NCBI RefSeq assembly: GCF_014898055.3
Contig: NW_023601543.1
Span: 16,747,433-16,811,432 of the forward strand
Source of the DNA: Talpa occidentalis
Lineage: Eukaryota; Chordata; Mammalia; Eulipotyphla; Talpidae
Length of the DNA: 64,000 nucleotides
Direction: 5' to 3'
Shown here: positions 46,260 to 58,524 of the stretch, one piece after another
Position numbering within the stretch: the first letter of the stretch is position 1
Layout of the letters: every line of letters begins with the position of its first letter
Notes under the pieces: generated by a model
Told to the model about the DNA's origin: nothing
Database searches by the model: none
What the model saw: only the letters and a program-made list of their open reading frames with translations
Translations under genes and position numbers: made by a program

Positions 46260-49112
46260 ATATTTTGAGTCGAACGACAAGGAGGACACCACTTACCAGA
46301 AAATATGGGATACAGCAAAAGCAGTAATAAGAGGAAAATATATAGCAGTACAGGCTCACATCAAGAAACAAGAAAGAACTCAAAGAAACAACCTAGTCTC
46401 ACATCTCAAAGAGCTAGAAAAAGAACAACAAAATAAACCTAAAGCCACTAGAAGAAAGGAAATAATAAAAATCAAAGCAGAAATAAATGAAATAGAAATT
46501 TTTAAAAAATCCAAAAGATCAATGAAATCGAAAGTTGATTCTTTGAAAAAATAAACAAAATAGACAAACCTGTAGCCAGGCTCATGAAGGAAAAAATGGG
46601 AAAAAACACATATAAATAGGATTATAAATGAAAGAGAGAAAGCACAACAGACTCAGTAGAAATCAAAAGAATAATCAGAGATTACTATGAACACTTATAT
46701 GCAATTAAATTCAGCAACCTAGAAGAGATGGACAAATTCCTAGAATGATATAATCATCCAAAGCTGGACAGAGAAAAAGTAGAACACTAAAGCAGACCAA
46801 TTACAAGCAGCTAAATTGAGGCAGTAATCAAAGCACTGCCCAAAGACAAAAGCCCAGGTCCAGATGGCTTCACAAATGAATTCTACCGAACGTTCAGCAG
46901 TGAATTAGTGCCTATCCTACACAAACTCGTTCAAAAAATGGAAAAAGAAGGGATACTACCAAATATGTTCTACAAAGCCAACATTACACTAATACCAAAA
47001 CCAAACAAAGACAGCACAAAAAAAGAAGAAAATTACAGGCCAGTCTCCCTAATGAACACTGATGCAAAAATCCTCAACAAAACCCTTGCCAACAGAATCC
47101 AACAATGCATCAAAGGGATAATACACCATGATCAAGTGGCTTTCATCCGAGGGGCACGAGGATGGTTCAACATATGAAAATCGATCAGTGTAATCCAACA
47201 CATCAACAAAAAGAAAAACAAAAAACATATGATCATATCAATAGATACTGAGAAAGCATTCGACAAAGTCCAACATCCATTTATGATGAAGACCCTTGAA
47301 ATTCTCGAGATAGAAGGAACATACCATAACATGATAAAAGCCATATACAACAAATCCACCGCCAATATTATTCTTAATGGTGAAAAGCTGAAGGCCTTTC
47401 CTTTAAGATCAGGAACAAGACAAGGATGTCTTCTCCCACCACTGCTCTTCAATATAATACTGGAGGTCCTAGCCAGGGCAATAATACAAGAGAAAGACAT
47501 ACAAGGAATCTAGATAGGGACAATATGATAATATACATAGAGAACCCTAAAAACTCCACAGAAAAACTAAACTACTCAAAATAATCAACCAGTTCAATAA
47601 AGTAGCAGGATACAAAATCAGCACACAAAAATTGGTAGCTTTCCTATACACAATCAATCTGAAGAAGAAGAAATCAAGAAAACTATCCCTTTTATAATTG
47701 AAACAAAAGAAGTCAAATACTTGGGAATAAACCTAACAAAAGAGGTGAAAGACCTATACAAAGAAAATTATAAAACACTGTTAAAAGAAATAGAAGAAGA
47801 CACAAAGAAATGGAAAGACATCCCCTGCTCATGAATTGGAAAAATTAACATTATTAAAATGTCATCCTACCAAAAGCAATATACAGATTCAATGCTATTC
47901 CAATAAAAATCTCAATGACATTCTTCAAAGAAATAAAACAAATACTGATGAAATTCATATGGAACCACAAAAAACCATGAATAGAGAGAGGCCTACTGAT
48001 GAAAACAAAGAAGAAAGGAGGTATCACACTTCCAAACTTCAAGCTATACTACAAAGCCATAATAATTAAAAGTTTGGTACTGGAACAAAAACAGACACAT
48101 AGACCAATGGAATTGAATAACCAGCCCAGAAATAAAACCGCACTTATATGGACAACTGATCTTTGACAAAGAAGCAAAGAATATGGAATGGAACATGGAC
48201 AGTTTGTTCAATAAATGGTGCTAGGAAAACTGGACCACCACATGCAAAAAAAAATGAAACTAAACCACTACCTTTCACCGTGCACAAAACTCAACTCAAA
48301 ATGGATAAAAGAACTGGACATAAGACCTGAAACCATAAAATATATAGAAGGAAATATAGGTAAAACACTGCAAGACATACATCTCAGAAACATCTTTAAA
48401 GATTCATCACCCAAAGCAAAGAAAGTCAAGCATAATAGAAGCACCTGGGATTACATCAAACTGAAAATCTTCTGCACAGCAAAAGAGATATTAACCAAAA
48501 CAGAGAGACAACCCACTGATTGGGAAAAAAAACTTTGCACTCCAGTCAACTGATAAGGGACTGATCACAAAGATATACAAAGAACTCACAGGACTCAACA
48601 AAACCAAAATAAACAATCTAGTCAAGAAATGGGCAGAAGATCTTAAAAGACATTTCTCCAAAGAGGAAATACAAATGGCCAACAGGCATATGAAAAAATG
48701 TTCAACATCTCTTATCATCAGGGAAATGCAAATTAAAACCACATTGAGATACCACCTTACACCAACCAGTAAGAATGGCACATATCAAAAAAACTTGCAA
48801 GAAGAAATGTTGGTGAGGATGTGGTGAAAAAGGAACTCTCCTACACTGCTGGTGGGAGTGCAAACTGGTTCAACCACTATGGAAAGCTGTCTGGAGGTTC
48901 CTCAGTCTATTAAAAATGGAGCTACCATACGACCGGGCAATTCCACTGCTAGGGATCTACCCAAAGGACACAAAAACAATGATTCAAAAGAAAGCCTGTA
49001 CACCTATGTTTATCGAAGCATTATTTACAATAGGTAAAACCTGGAAACAACCTAAATGCCCAAAAATAGATGACTGGATCAAGAAGATGTGGCATATATA
49101 CACAGTGGATAT
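46260..49112 (+). mobile_element. 2.85-kb broken L1 ORF2, lacking both ends
   Basis: The longest L1 piece in the window. It runs from within ORF2 (aatatgggatacagcaaaag near 46301) through reverse-transcriptase text (frame 46908-47177, with [20 protein letters not shown]; frame 47229-47513, with [20 protein letters not shown]) to the C-terminus (frame 48916-49161). Stops and shifts break it into at least five frames. At about 47517-47525 a deletion removes the stretch that should carry the FADD catalytic motif, so it is dead. It stops near 49112 without the G-rich 3' UTR or A tail, and no duplication is seen, so later deletions probably removed its ends. Confidence 0.93.
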
Positions 49113-50575
49113 ATATGGCAGAGTGAGAATACTATCTTTTATTAAGGACAGAATTCAGTAAGTGAGGTATACTAAAATTTGAGCAAGCGAAATGAATGTT
49201 ACCTCTTCATTCTGAATGTAATTGCCAAAATATAGATTAATGATACTTTGTTAAATTTTAATTTGAGGCTAGGTTTGGAAACAGTTTTTGTTGTATTTTT
49301 TTTCATTTGCACTAAGCATTATATTGACCTATGAAAAGTGTTGTTTATTTCAGACACAACTGAATTTCTCAAGTATGAAACAACTTTTGGCAAAAAGCCT
49401 CTATTTTCCCTTAATATAATTCAAATAAAAGCTAATTTATTCCTTAGGAGTGCAAGTCTTTACTTTTCTAATTCTGACCTTTGATTCCATTTCAAAACTT
49501 TCTTTTACTTTCTATTGTTATGTTAACATTGGCTACAGATTCTTTTGTATTATCCCATCAAAGGAAAAAGAACATTAATAACTAAGGTTATATCTTCATT
49601 CCAAATTGTGTTATGGTAGCATTCTCTTCCTTTGGTGAACATGTTTTCATTTGTACCATTTATTGTGAGTCATTTGAATCTGTAGAAAATAAGATGTATG
49701 CTGTCACACTTTTATTTTCACTAAGGCCTCATCAATAAGATGGAAAAATAATGAAAAATTCCCAACCCCCAGATTTTTTCCCCCACTCAGTGAGTAAATA
49801 TAGCCAACCATCTTTTGGTAATATTTTACATTTTGGATGTACATCATCAAGAATGTAATTTGTGAAAGATAATTTCCTATTTCTTAAACCCATGCGATTC
49901 CCACCAGTTTTTCTCCCTGATTTTCCAGCTTAAAGATTTATTTTTGAATTCCTTTTGTATTTACAAATGATGTGCTTGACAGATATGTTACAAGGATTGT
50001 TATACATGCAGTAGTGTGTTTAAAAAAATTATTCACTCTGCTTATAAGCCAGTTTATTGTCCTTTGTGCAAAGTAACAAGCCATTCTGTCATGGATGAAA
50101 GATCTTGATTTGAGTATTTACAGTGCACAACTCCTTCATGGCTGAAAGCTTCTAGTGATTTCAATCTTTCTGTCATCCATACAAATCCCATATCTACATA
50201 TAGAGTCTGATTACAATAGATAAAGATTTATTTTTCAATTACTAGTTGCAATAGTTTCTTGATTAAATGTCTCTATTACCAACAGTGCTCCATTCCTTCA
50301 CGACCTCCAACACTCCCCTCACCATCACCCTCTACCTAGCTGCCATCAGAAAAATCAATATTTGGCAATAAAACACCATTTGAGATTTTCATATGGACTG
50401 GTATTCTCTGTCACTCTGTCAGCTTATATTGAATTAACTCTGTTCATCATTGAAGTTTAAAGACATTATATATGACAATTCTTAATGTCAATTGTGAATA
50501 TAAATGACTATATTTGGAGAAATATCTTTTAGTGAATTTATGAGTTTGTTCTTGGGGTATCCTTGCCATGAATAA
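49113..50575. other. 1.5 kb single-copy AT-rich DNA
   Basis: No gene or repeat supported. Confidence 0.5.
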
Positions 50576-50590
50576 ACAAGCCAGATTCTT

Positions 50591-50856
50591 TTTTTTTTTT
50601 TTAAGATTTATTTATTTATACAAGCACTGGGTACAGGCAGAAGCGCGAAAGGGTGACAGAATTCACCAGAGCCAGAGCGGGGAACAAAACAGGCAGAATG
50701 ATGAAATACACTGCTGAGGGGAGCAGGGGGCGAGGCAGGAGAGGTCTGTTGCGCCATGTGGAACCCTCTCCGGGGGCAGGGATCGAACCTGCGCTGCAGA
50801 GGCTGCGGGCAGCTTTGCAGCCCAGCGCTCAACCGCTGCGCCACCAGGGGAGGTTC
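50591..50856 (-). mobile_element. tRNA-derived SINE, subfamily B-like (copy 9)
   Basis: Duplication acaagccagattctt is at 50576-50590 and 50857-50871, a perfect 15 bp. The head keeps many CpGs (about 50790-50850). The body has subfamily-B features (gagagggtt next to the head; cagtgcttgtataa at the 3' end). A likely young copy. Frames 50608-50886 and 50653-51063 are SINE shadows. Confidence 0.97.
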
Positions 50857-50931
50857 ACAAGCCAGATTCTTACAATGGAAAATCAACTGCCAGGGAGTAA
50901 GCTACTTATATTGACATTTTGGAACTTCTAT

Positions 50932-51162
50932 TTTTTCCCCAAAGACTTATTTATTTATGCATACAAGAGCTGGGGTGTAGAGCAGAGGTGCAGGGTGGTG
51001 AGAGGATTCACCAGAGACAGAGTGGGGAGCAGAACAGGCGGATTGACTGAAATACACTGCTGAGGGGAGCAGAGGGCAACACAAGAGAGGTATTGTGCTG
51101 TGGTGGCTGGGGATAGCTTCATAATGTTGAGACTTAACCCCTTGTGCCACCAGGGAGGCCCC
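50932..51162 (-). mobile_element. tRNA-derived SINE with internal deletion (copy 10)
   Basis: Duplication of 19 bp with one mismatch at 50913-50931 and 51163-51181. Compared with copy 7 it lacks roughly 40 bp around the B box (between agagaggt and the ggggatagctt part), so it probably lost its promoter. Confidence 0.96.
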
Positions 51163-51181
51163 GACATTTTGGAACGTCTAT

Positions 51182-51655
51182 AGCTCTAGTTAGTAAAATG
51201 TTAAAATAATAGTTTAACGGCAGGGGAAAAAAATGACTCAATGTTTTTCTTAGCCGAAGAAACAGACTGGATAATGGAAAATCCTTATAGACAATAGGAA
51301 ACACCCCAATATGTTTGTAATTATAGTGTTCCTCTTAATCCAGCATCTCAATGTGTTATCACCCGGCCGTCCACATATTAACCTCCACTAATTGAAGTTG
51401 CTCTTCCTCCCATTTTGAGAATTGGGAAATGAAAAAGTAACTTATTTTTTCAAGGTTACCTCTGATATCTCTGTCAGAGACTGAAATAAAAATTTATCAT
51501 TGTAGATTATGTGAGATGTGTTTCTTAAGCAATTTCTGTCATTATTCTCAGTCAATTCTCTTAACCACCAAATAACAGTTTCTGACAAATCAATGAACAT
51601 AACTACCAAGGCAAATCTAGCATAGGAAAAGCAATAATAATAAATACTTAGCAGA
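51182..51655. other. single-copy DNA
   Basis: No gene or repeat supported. Confidence 0.45.
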
Positions 51656-51659
51656 TTCA

Positions 51660-51850
51660 TGGTGTTTGGCGCTTATAAAGTATTTTCACATGCATTACCT
51701 CAGTTGTTCTTCAGAACAACCTTAGAAGCTGGCAAAGTAGGTATTTTTAAACTCAGAGAGGTTAAATTACTTGTCCAAAGTAACAGAACTAGAAAGTGGT
51801 AGAGTCAAAATTATAATATAGATCTTTTGCTTGTAACAGCAATATTAATA
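51660..51850 (-). repeat. MIR-family fragment
   Basis: attacctcagttgttcttca, aactcagagaggttaaatta and cttgtccaaagtaacagaac follow the complement of MIR. Confidence 0.8.
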
Positions 51851-52079
51851 CTATTGATAAAGCCAAGTACCATTCTGGAACTTACAGTGTGTCTCTGAGC
51901 AAATGTCTAAGCATTCCTGTCAAAACTAAAAGTCATTTATCAGATAATTGCAATTTAGTTAGGTACATCTTAGCAATATTTACGAAATTATGACTAGTAG
52001 GAAATAAAATATTTGGAAATTTAGATTTGAGAAACTGTTGTAGGATATTTTTTCTATTCAGTTACTTATACACCAATGA

Positions 52080-52260
52080 ATTTTCACATCTGTTACTTAG
52101 TTATGTGTAATATTATTAACTACATTTTAAATGCGAGGAAATAGATTCAGAGAGATTTAATAAGTTATTTCAGATTGCATAGATTGTAACTTGGTGGAGC
52201 CAGTATTCCAACCAATATCTCTCTGTCCTCCAAGGCTTGCGCTGTTCTATGCCATGTAAA
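52080..52260 (-). repeat. MIR fragment
   Basis: gaggaaatagattcagagag (52135-52154) and a block on cagattgcatagattgtaac follow the complement of MIR; the right end has aaggcttgcgctgttctatg. Confidence 0.72.
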
Positions 52261-52842
52261 TAATCAAGGGATATATTTCTTAATGGTGGCATTCCTTTCA
52301 CAGCATATACATATATCTAATTGTCACATTGTGCATTTCATATACATCACAATTATATTTATAAATTATGCCTCAATAAAGCTGAAAAAAGTTATTTTGA
52401 TATCATACACTTCCTCAGATAGGCACCATTTATATATTTCATATATAAAAGTTTTGGCAAAATAGATAGTACACTCTAAATGGGAACTCTCAGATATTTA
52501 AGAGTTCAAGATTAAAGGTATATCTTGCAGAACTTGAGGTTCATAGAGAGGGACTTGGTAAACTTGAGATGAATGATATATTTATTCTGCACTTTAGAAT
52601 AAATGTGGAATAAACCTTTCCTGAGGGTTTGTGTCAAATACTTTGCTGGGCTCTGAAAGTAGAGAGATGTTTAAATCATCGCTCTTTCCCTTAGGAATAG
52701 GAAATTCATTCATTCATTTTTTTAAGTATTTGTTGAGCATCTAATAGAAAGTGGGCACAAAGGAAAAAGATGTGTATTTAATAGTTCAATCACTCATGAA
52801 ATAGAAGAGATTTACTTTCTAGACGTCGCTAATCATTCTATT
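52261..52842. other. single-copy DNA
   Basis: Short attcattcattca run near 52704-52716. No gene. Confidence 0.45.
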
Positions 52843-52857
52843 TTTTTTTTCATTTTT

Positions 52858-53070
52858 TTTTTAATAATAAATTTTATTGTTGTATTCCCCATACAATTGC
52901 AGCCCCCCCATTCTGACCCCAATCCCTCCCCTCCCGCCCCCACCCCCCTAAAAGTGTCTCTGTCTCACTCATAGCAGGAATCTAGAAAACTTAAATAAGG
53001 GACCAGGAAAACGAATAACTATAAGAAAGTGAAAATCGGAATCAACAAAAAACTATGAACCAGAGACACT
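52858..53070 (-). mobile_element. 213-bp L1 insertion, half inverted
   Basis: 52858-52962 is the minus-strand L1 3' UTR end (C tract at about 52926-52949). 52963-53070 is the adjoining upstream L1 stretch on the plus strand (agcaggaatctagaaaactt; ccagagacact). Duplication ttttttttcattttt at about 52843-52857 and 53071-53085 encloses both. The two halves share the agagacact / agtgtctct end, so almost nothing was lost at the inversion. Confidence 0.92.
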
Positions 53071-53085
53071 TTTTTTTTCATTTTT

Positions 53086-54750
53086 AAAGTTCCATGTTAA
53101 CTAAAAAAATTTTTTTAGTAAAATCACTTTTAATTGCTCCCAAAGAACATTATATTTCACTTATTTATACCACATAATGATAATGTCAGCTGAGAGTCAC
53201 TACCTGCCCTAGTTTTGCTTAGTGACATAATATTGTCAAGACTGGTAATTACCAAGGTCAGAAGGGTTTTGGAATAGTGGAACTTCAATGTGACATCTTT
53301 GATCAATGTACACATTGAAGGAAGTATAACTGAGTCTTAGGATAATATATTTATGTGGTCATTTTAACTTGTCCCAATAATCTGTTTATCTGGTCAAGCA
53401 AACAAAGTCCTTTGTGAAATTGCCTATCTTCATGTGCTGAGTTTTGTAAATCAATGAATCAATAGCTCAGAGTGATAAAGTTAATCCATAATAAAAGCAC
53501 AAGGTTAAAAAAAGACCAATAATGTTTTCTGTATCCCTCTCTTTGCATAATATTTTAACCGTAGATCTGTGTTTTTTTGGCAGAGACTATAAAAATAAAT
53601 AATTCTTATCTTTATATGCTTCCAGTAATACTTTTATTAATATGAAAATTTCACAACACATTACATAAAACTTAAGACACTTTCTCATCTTTTTTACCAT
53701 TGCTGGTGTCAATGTGTCAATAAAAGTTGGAATGTCTGATTCCTCTTAATCCTGAAATGTTTATAAAGTGACACATTTTATTTACATTTTTAAAATGCAT
53801 ATTTAATTCTTTTCTTCTGTGAACATCAATATTTTTCTGCTCAGTGGATGAATATTGAGTAGGGCAGCTTGCCAGCTCTCCACTGGAAAATTGGGATCTG
53901 GCACTCCCTACACTTTCAAAACACGCTCAAGCAAAGCTCCTTATTCACATAGGGCTCACATTAAAAGGCAAACTCAAAATATCTTCAAACAACGCAAGGC
54001 ACCCTGTTTTATGTACTTAAAGAAGGTCAGTAGTCTTTCTCATGCCAAGGAAAGCATATGATTTAAATTTCAGAACATGATTTCATCTAAAACTTGCAAA
54101 AATGTTTTTATTTGTCTGAAAGTTAAAGAATAAAGGAGAGTTGTTGCCTTTTGCATATGTTAACTCAATCCATTCAGTGACATTTCTTTATCAACCACAA
54201 ATTGTTGCATTTTCTATGGTCTGCAATGCAATTTTTAAAAAGTTATTAGACTTTCAAAGTGACATTTTGTACTTGTGTGATAAAATAGCTTTCTACCAGC
54301 CAAACAAAGATTATATGAAACTCCAAGGCAAAGAGCAGTAGATGGGGGAAAAAACAACAACAACAACAACCCTTCTGAACCTATACAAGAACAGCATGTT
54401 TAAAACCTTAATTTTATTACTGTAAATTTATTTTGATTTGTCTCTGGAACTCAGCAGGAACAGAAGAGGGAGAGTGCATGCAAGAGAACAAAAATAGCTA
54501 ATTTAAGTGCATAAGGTTCTGTAGATGTAAATTAAGCTCTCTTAGTTTCAAAGCTTAGAGACTTTTAAGTAAATAATTAGATCTCTCTCTTGTTAACAAT
54601 GACATGTTTCCATTTATTACCTTGTTTTCATTCTTTCTGCTTTTGGAAATGAAAATTTGTACAAAGAGAAAAGAGACCAAAAAAGTATTTGTCCGACTCT
54701 CTTTGTATGAACTGGGACTCTAACAGAGGCAGGGAGTTCCAGTCTTACTT
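53086..54750. other. 1.7 kb single-copy AT-rich DNA
   Basis: A short (AAC)n run lies at 54353-54369. The 68- and 66-codon frames have no recognisable content. Confidence 0.5.
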
Positions 54751-54754
54751 TTCC

Positions 54755-54950
54755 TTTTATTTATTTTTTTAATTTCTTTAAAATTGTATTTTCTGTTATA
54801 TTTAATAAAAATTATATATATTTAAGGTATTAAAAATGATGATTTGAAAGTGAAATTATTACTACTATATTCATTGCAAGATTATTCACAATAGTGTACA
54901 TAACCAATCTTAAGTGCCCACCAATGGACAAATGGATGATATATATGTAT
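54755..54950. mobile_element. old L1 pieces in opposite orientation
   Basis: 54760-54845 resembles the complement of an old L1 3' end (attatatatatttaaggtat). 54860-54950 reads as plus-strand ORF2 (ttcattgcaagattattcac; aagtgcccaccaatggacaa). An AT-rich imperfect palindromic run follows at 54940-54993. Confidence 0.65.
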
Positions 54951-54999
54951 TATATATTATATTATATATGATATATATTATATATGTTATCTCCATATT

Positions 55000-56400
55000 T
55001 ATACATGATATTTATTGAAAAGGCTTGCCTTTTTTGTATTTATTTCTGGGCTCTCATTTCTAGTCCATTGGTCTGCATGTATATTTTTTGTTCTACTACC
55101 ATACTGTTTTAAATATTTTGGCTTTATAGTATATCTTTATAGCAGAGGTAATAATTCTATTGTTTCTCTTTTTTGTCAGGATTGCTTTGACCATTCAGAG
55201 TCTTTTGTAGTTGCATAGTGATTTCAGTAACGTTTGTTCTATTTCTTTCAGGAATGCCATTGAGACTTTGATAGGGATTGCACTGAATCTGTGTATAGAT
55301 TTCAGTAAGATGGCCATGAGCAGGGAACATTTTTCCATATCTTTGTGTCTTCTGTTTCTTTTAACAATGTCTTATAGTTTTCTTTGTATAGGTCCTTCAC
55401 CTTTGTGAAGTTTAGTCTGGTATTTAATTATTTTGATGCAGTTGTAACTGGGATTGTTTCTTGATTTCTTCTTCTAACTTGGTAGTTGCATATAGGAATG
55501 CAATTGATTTTTGTATATTGATTTTGTAACCTGCCACTTTGTTGAATTGATTTATTGTTTCAATTAGTTTTATAGTAGATTCCTTAGGTTTTCTATGTCC
55601 AATATCATGTCATTTGCAAATAATGATGGTTTTACTGTCTGGACTCCTTTTATATCTTTCTGTTGCCTAATGGCACTAGCCAGGACTACTATTCTACTAT
55701 ATTGAATATAGCTGAGTAGTTTGATATCATTGTAATCAGAAGAGATAATTGAAAGATTTCTATGTTCATGATTTTTTTTAACACTTGATTTGTGATCCAA
55801 CATGTGGTCTATCCTGGAGAGTGTTCCATGTGCACTTGGAAAAAATGTGTCTTCAGTTTCTTGGGGGTACAGTGTCCTATAAATGTTTATTAAGTCCACA
55901 TGGTCTAATTATTTATTTAAGGTTATTTTGTCCTTATTTTCTGTCTAGTTGATAATTCCATTGCTGAAAGCGGGATTTTTGTCACAAATGTGATTTTCCC
56001 AGTATCTGTATTCAGATTTGCTAGTAGTTGCCTTATATATTTTGCTACTCTCTCATTTGAAATATATATATATTGATGAGTATTATGTTCTTGGTGTATA
56101 ATTCCCTTAATTATTATATGGTCTTCATCCCTGTCCCTTGTTACTTTTTTTGTGTGTGTGTGTGGGACCCTCGCCAGCGGCTGGGGAATGAACCGGCACT
56201 GCAGAGGCTGCAGGCAGCCTTGCAGCCCAGCGCTCAACCACTCCGCCACCAGGGGAAGCCCTCTCTTGTTACCTTTTTTGGCTAGAAATCTGTTTTATCT
56301 GATGCAATTATGCCTGTCCCTGCTTTCTTAATTTTGGGTCCTTGTTTATCTTATGTCTGTTTAGTCTGTCCATTGATGAAAGTAGGGTGCTGCAATCTAA
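55000..56400 (-). mobile_element. old rearranged L1 ORF2
   Basis: Minus-strand ORF2 from gtccattggtctgcatgtat (55062) through ttgtaacctgccactttgtt (55525). It then jumps at about 55735 to more N-terminal text (catgtggtctatcctggaga, 55801). Near 56355-56395, ctgtccattgatgaaagtag repeats text already seen near 55958, so part is duplicated. A head-only SINE interrupts it at 56152-56264. Confidence 0.88.
56152..56264 (-). mobile_element. head-only SINE with (CA)n tail (copy 11)
   Basis: Only the tRNA-like head is present (about 56168-56262). In its own sense it ends gagggtccc followed directly by (AC)n and A's; on the plus strand this is a T run, then tgtgtgtgtgtgtggga. The imperfect duplication cttgttac plus T's is at 56137-56151 and 56265-56279. 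There is no body of the long SINE. Confidence 0.9.
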
Positions 56401-56751
56401 AAGTAGCCAATTTTGAATGCAGCACTTCTAACCTACTCATAAAAAGTAATCTCTTCCTTTTGTGCATGACACATCTATTGTTAAAGCCTGAGAAAGTAAG
56501 ACCTTTGTTATTCACTCTTTGCAATTGCTGTTAAATAAAGTTCCGAAGTTCTTAATAATGGATTTCTAAGTGAGAAGCAAAGTCACTTCCCTTTTATACT
56601 TAAGCATTTTTAGTATGCAAATTGTTAAATTTGAAACATTGCTCCAATCTTTTGATATTTTTGAATCATATTTCTGTTAGGTATCATATTGATTCTGCTC
56701 TGTATCATATTATTATACCCAGTTTAACTTCATCAATAAATTTGATAAAAT
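56401..56751. other. single-copy DNA
   Basis: Nothing recognisable. Confidence 0.45.
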
Positions 56752-56763
56752 TCCTTTTATATT

Positions 56764-57341
56764 TTTTTAATTTTTTTTAAAAATGGTTCTTTTTTTTAAG
56801 ATTGATTTATTTATACATACATGCAAGAATGGGGTACAGGCCAGATGTGCGGGAGGGTGAGAGGATTCACTAGAGACAGAGCGGGAAACAGAACAGGCAG
56901 ACTTACTGAAATACACTGCTGAGGGGAGCAGCGGGCGAGACAGGAGAGGTCTGCTGCACCATGTCGGTATCTCCCAGGCCAACCGGGATCAAACCCGTGC
57001 TGTAGAGGCTGCCGACAGCTTCACAGCGCTGCGCTCAACCACCTGCGCCACCAGGGAGGCCCTATGTGTTTTTTTATAAGATTTATTTATTTATGCATAC
57101 AAGAACTGGGTTATCCGCCAGAGGTACAGGGGTGAGATGATTCACCAGAGACAGAGTGGGAAGCAGAACAGGCAGATTGACTGAAACACACTGCTGAGGG
57201 GAGCAGCGGACAAGTCAGGAGAGGTCTGCTCTGTGGAGCCATGTGGGTCACCCCCCTGGCCAGGAATTGAACTTGTGCTGCAGTGGCTGCAGAAAGCTTC
57301 ATAGTGCTGCGACTTTACCCCTTGCGCCACCAGGAAGGCCC
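56764..57341 (-). mobile_element. nested pair of long-form SINEs (copies 12 and 13)
   Basis: The outer duplication tccttttatatt at 56752-56763 and 57342-57353 encloses both copies. The outer SINE is the right one (57070-57341). The left one (about 56790-57062) sits in the outer copy's T-rich tail; its own duplication is imperfect (atggttcttttt near 56783 and atgtgttttttt near 57064). Both are minus strand. Confidence 0.9.
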
Positions 57342-57439
57342 TCCTTTTATATTATGCCAAAATAAAAGAAAAAAGACTGGGCAAGAGAGAATCCTTAGCA
57401 TACCTCTAAGTCAATGTACTGAGACTATGCACCTAGTCA

Positions 57440-57710
57440 AGAAAATATGACTTAACTGTTTAAGAATGCTTACTCTAGGGTCACAGTATTGGGTACAAAT
57501 CAGAGCTTTGCTACTTTACTAGCTGTGCAAACTTGAAAAACTCTGAGCCTCAGTTTCCTCATTAGTCAAGTAAGATTGAAAATATTTACCATGGAGTTTT
57601 TTTTTTTTTACTTTTTATCTATAGAGTGGCTTGAAAAAAACAAAAATAATTTATTATGGATCTGGTGCTTGGTAAATGCTCAGTAAGTGTTTTAGTTTCT
57701 GGATTTCAAG
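57440..57710 (+). repeat. MIR
   Basis: gtttaagaatgcttactcta (57459), ctttactagctgtgcaaact (57513), gagcctcagtttcctcatta (57545), and gcttggtaaatgctcagtaa near 57667. A T run at 57598-57610 lies inside. Confidence 0.85.
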
Positions 57711-57829
57711 TGATGTAATTGCTACTCTGTTGAGTTAGTAATCTAGCTATTGTCCTGTTTAATTCAACTCTATGAATCTGGAAAACATTTTCTCATTATG
57801 AATCTGGAACATACTTTTCCCTAATGTAT

Positions 57830-58380
57830 AAATTACTTATTGTTGTGGTACATATCACCCAAAACATTAAAATTTACTATCTCACAATTTTTTGCAGCTA
57901 AAGGAAATCTGGACAGGGCTTATTTGAGTTTCCATGGCTCAGAGTCTTTGGGCTGTAATTAATGAGGAAGCAGCCAGGGTTGTGTTATTAGCTCTTAGCT
58001 CACCTGTGCTCAGTGGAGAAAGTATCAGCTTTAAAGCTCATTTATGTGGTTGCTGGCAGACTGACATCAGCTCCTTCTCATGTGGATGTCTCCTTAAGGC
58101 AAACTGACAACATGGCAGCTCGATTTTCTTAGAGTAAGCCAGTGGGAGAATGAGAGAGTGAAAGGTTTGGGGCTGGAACTAAGGAGAAAGGTATGTATGT
58201 CACAGTCTTTGAAACGACTCATAGAAGTGACATCCAATCATCTTTGCTATATTAGATTGGCCAGAATCAAGTCACTAGGCCAGACCAAATCAAGAAGTGA
58301 GGATAACATAAGGTTGTGGAAACTAGGAGACAAGGATCAATGGGACCAACTTAGAGGTTGTTTAACACATCTAGAAGATG
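57830..58380. mobile_element. ancient LTR-like repeat (class uncertain)
   Basis: ttactatctcacaatttttt, a tggctcagagtc block (57934), ctcatgtggatgtctcctta (58078), acatggcagctcgattttct (58111) and cttctgctatatt-like text follow a common ancient mammalian repeat, probably an LTR of the ERVL/MaLR group. Non-coding; the 108-codon frame 58158-58484 spans its end. Confidence 0.55.
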
Positions 58381-58524
58381 CTGGCAGGGTAAACAGGAAA
58401 ACTGGGGACCAACAGTACCAGAGCAAATTGAATTATCTAGTCTTATCCTTATGCCCTACCCATCCCTTTTTTTTTTTTTTTTGATACTGACAAAAGCCCA
58501 GAAGAGGATACTATAATGTGATAC

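Noticed and set aside
54940..54993. AT palindrome as a replication origin or cruciform element
   Set aside because: Imperfect AT repeats of this kind are common in mammalian DNA, and nothing around it supports a function.
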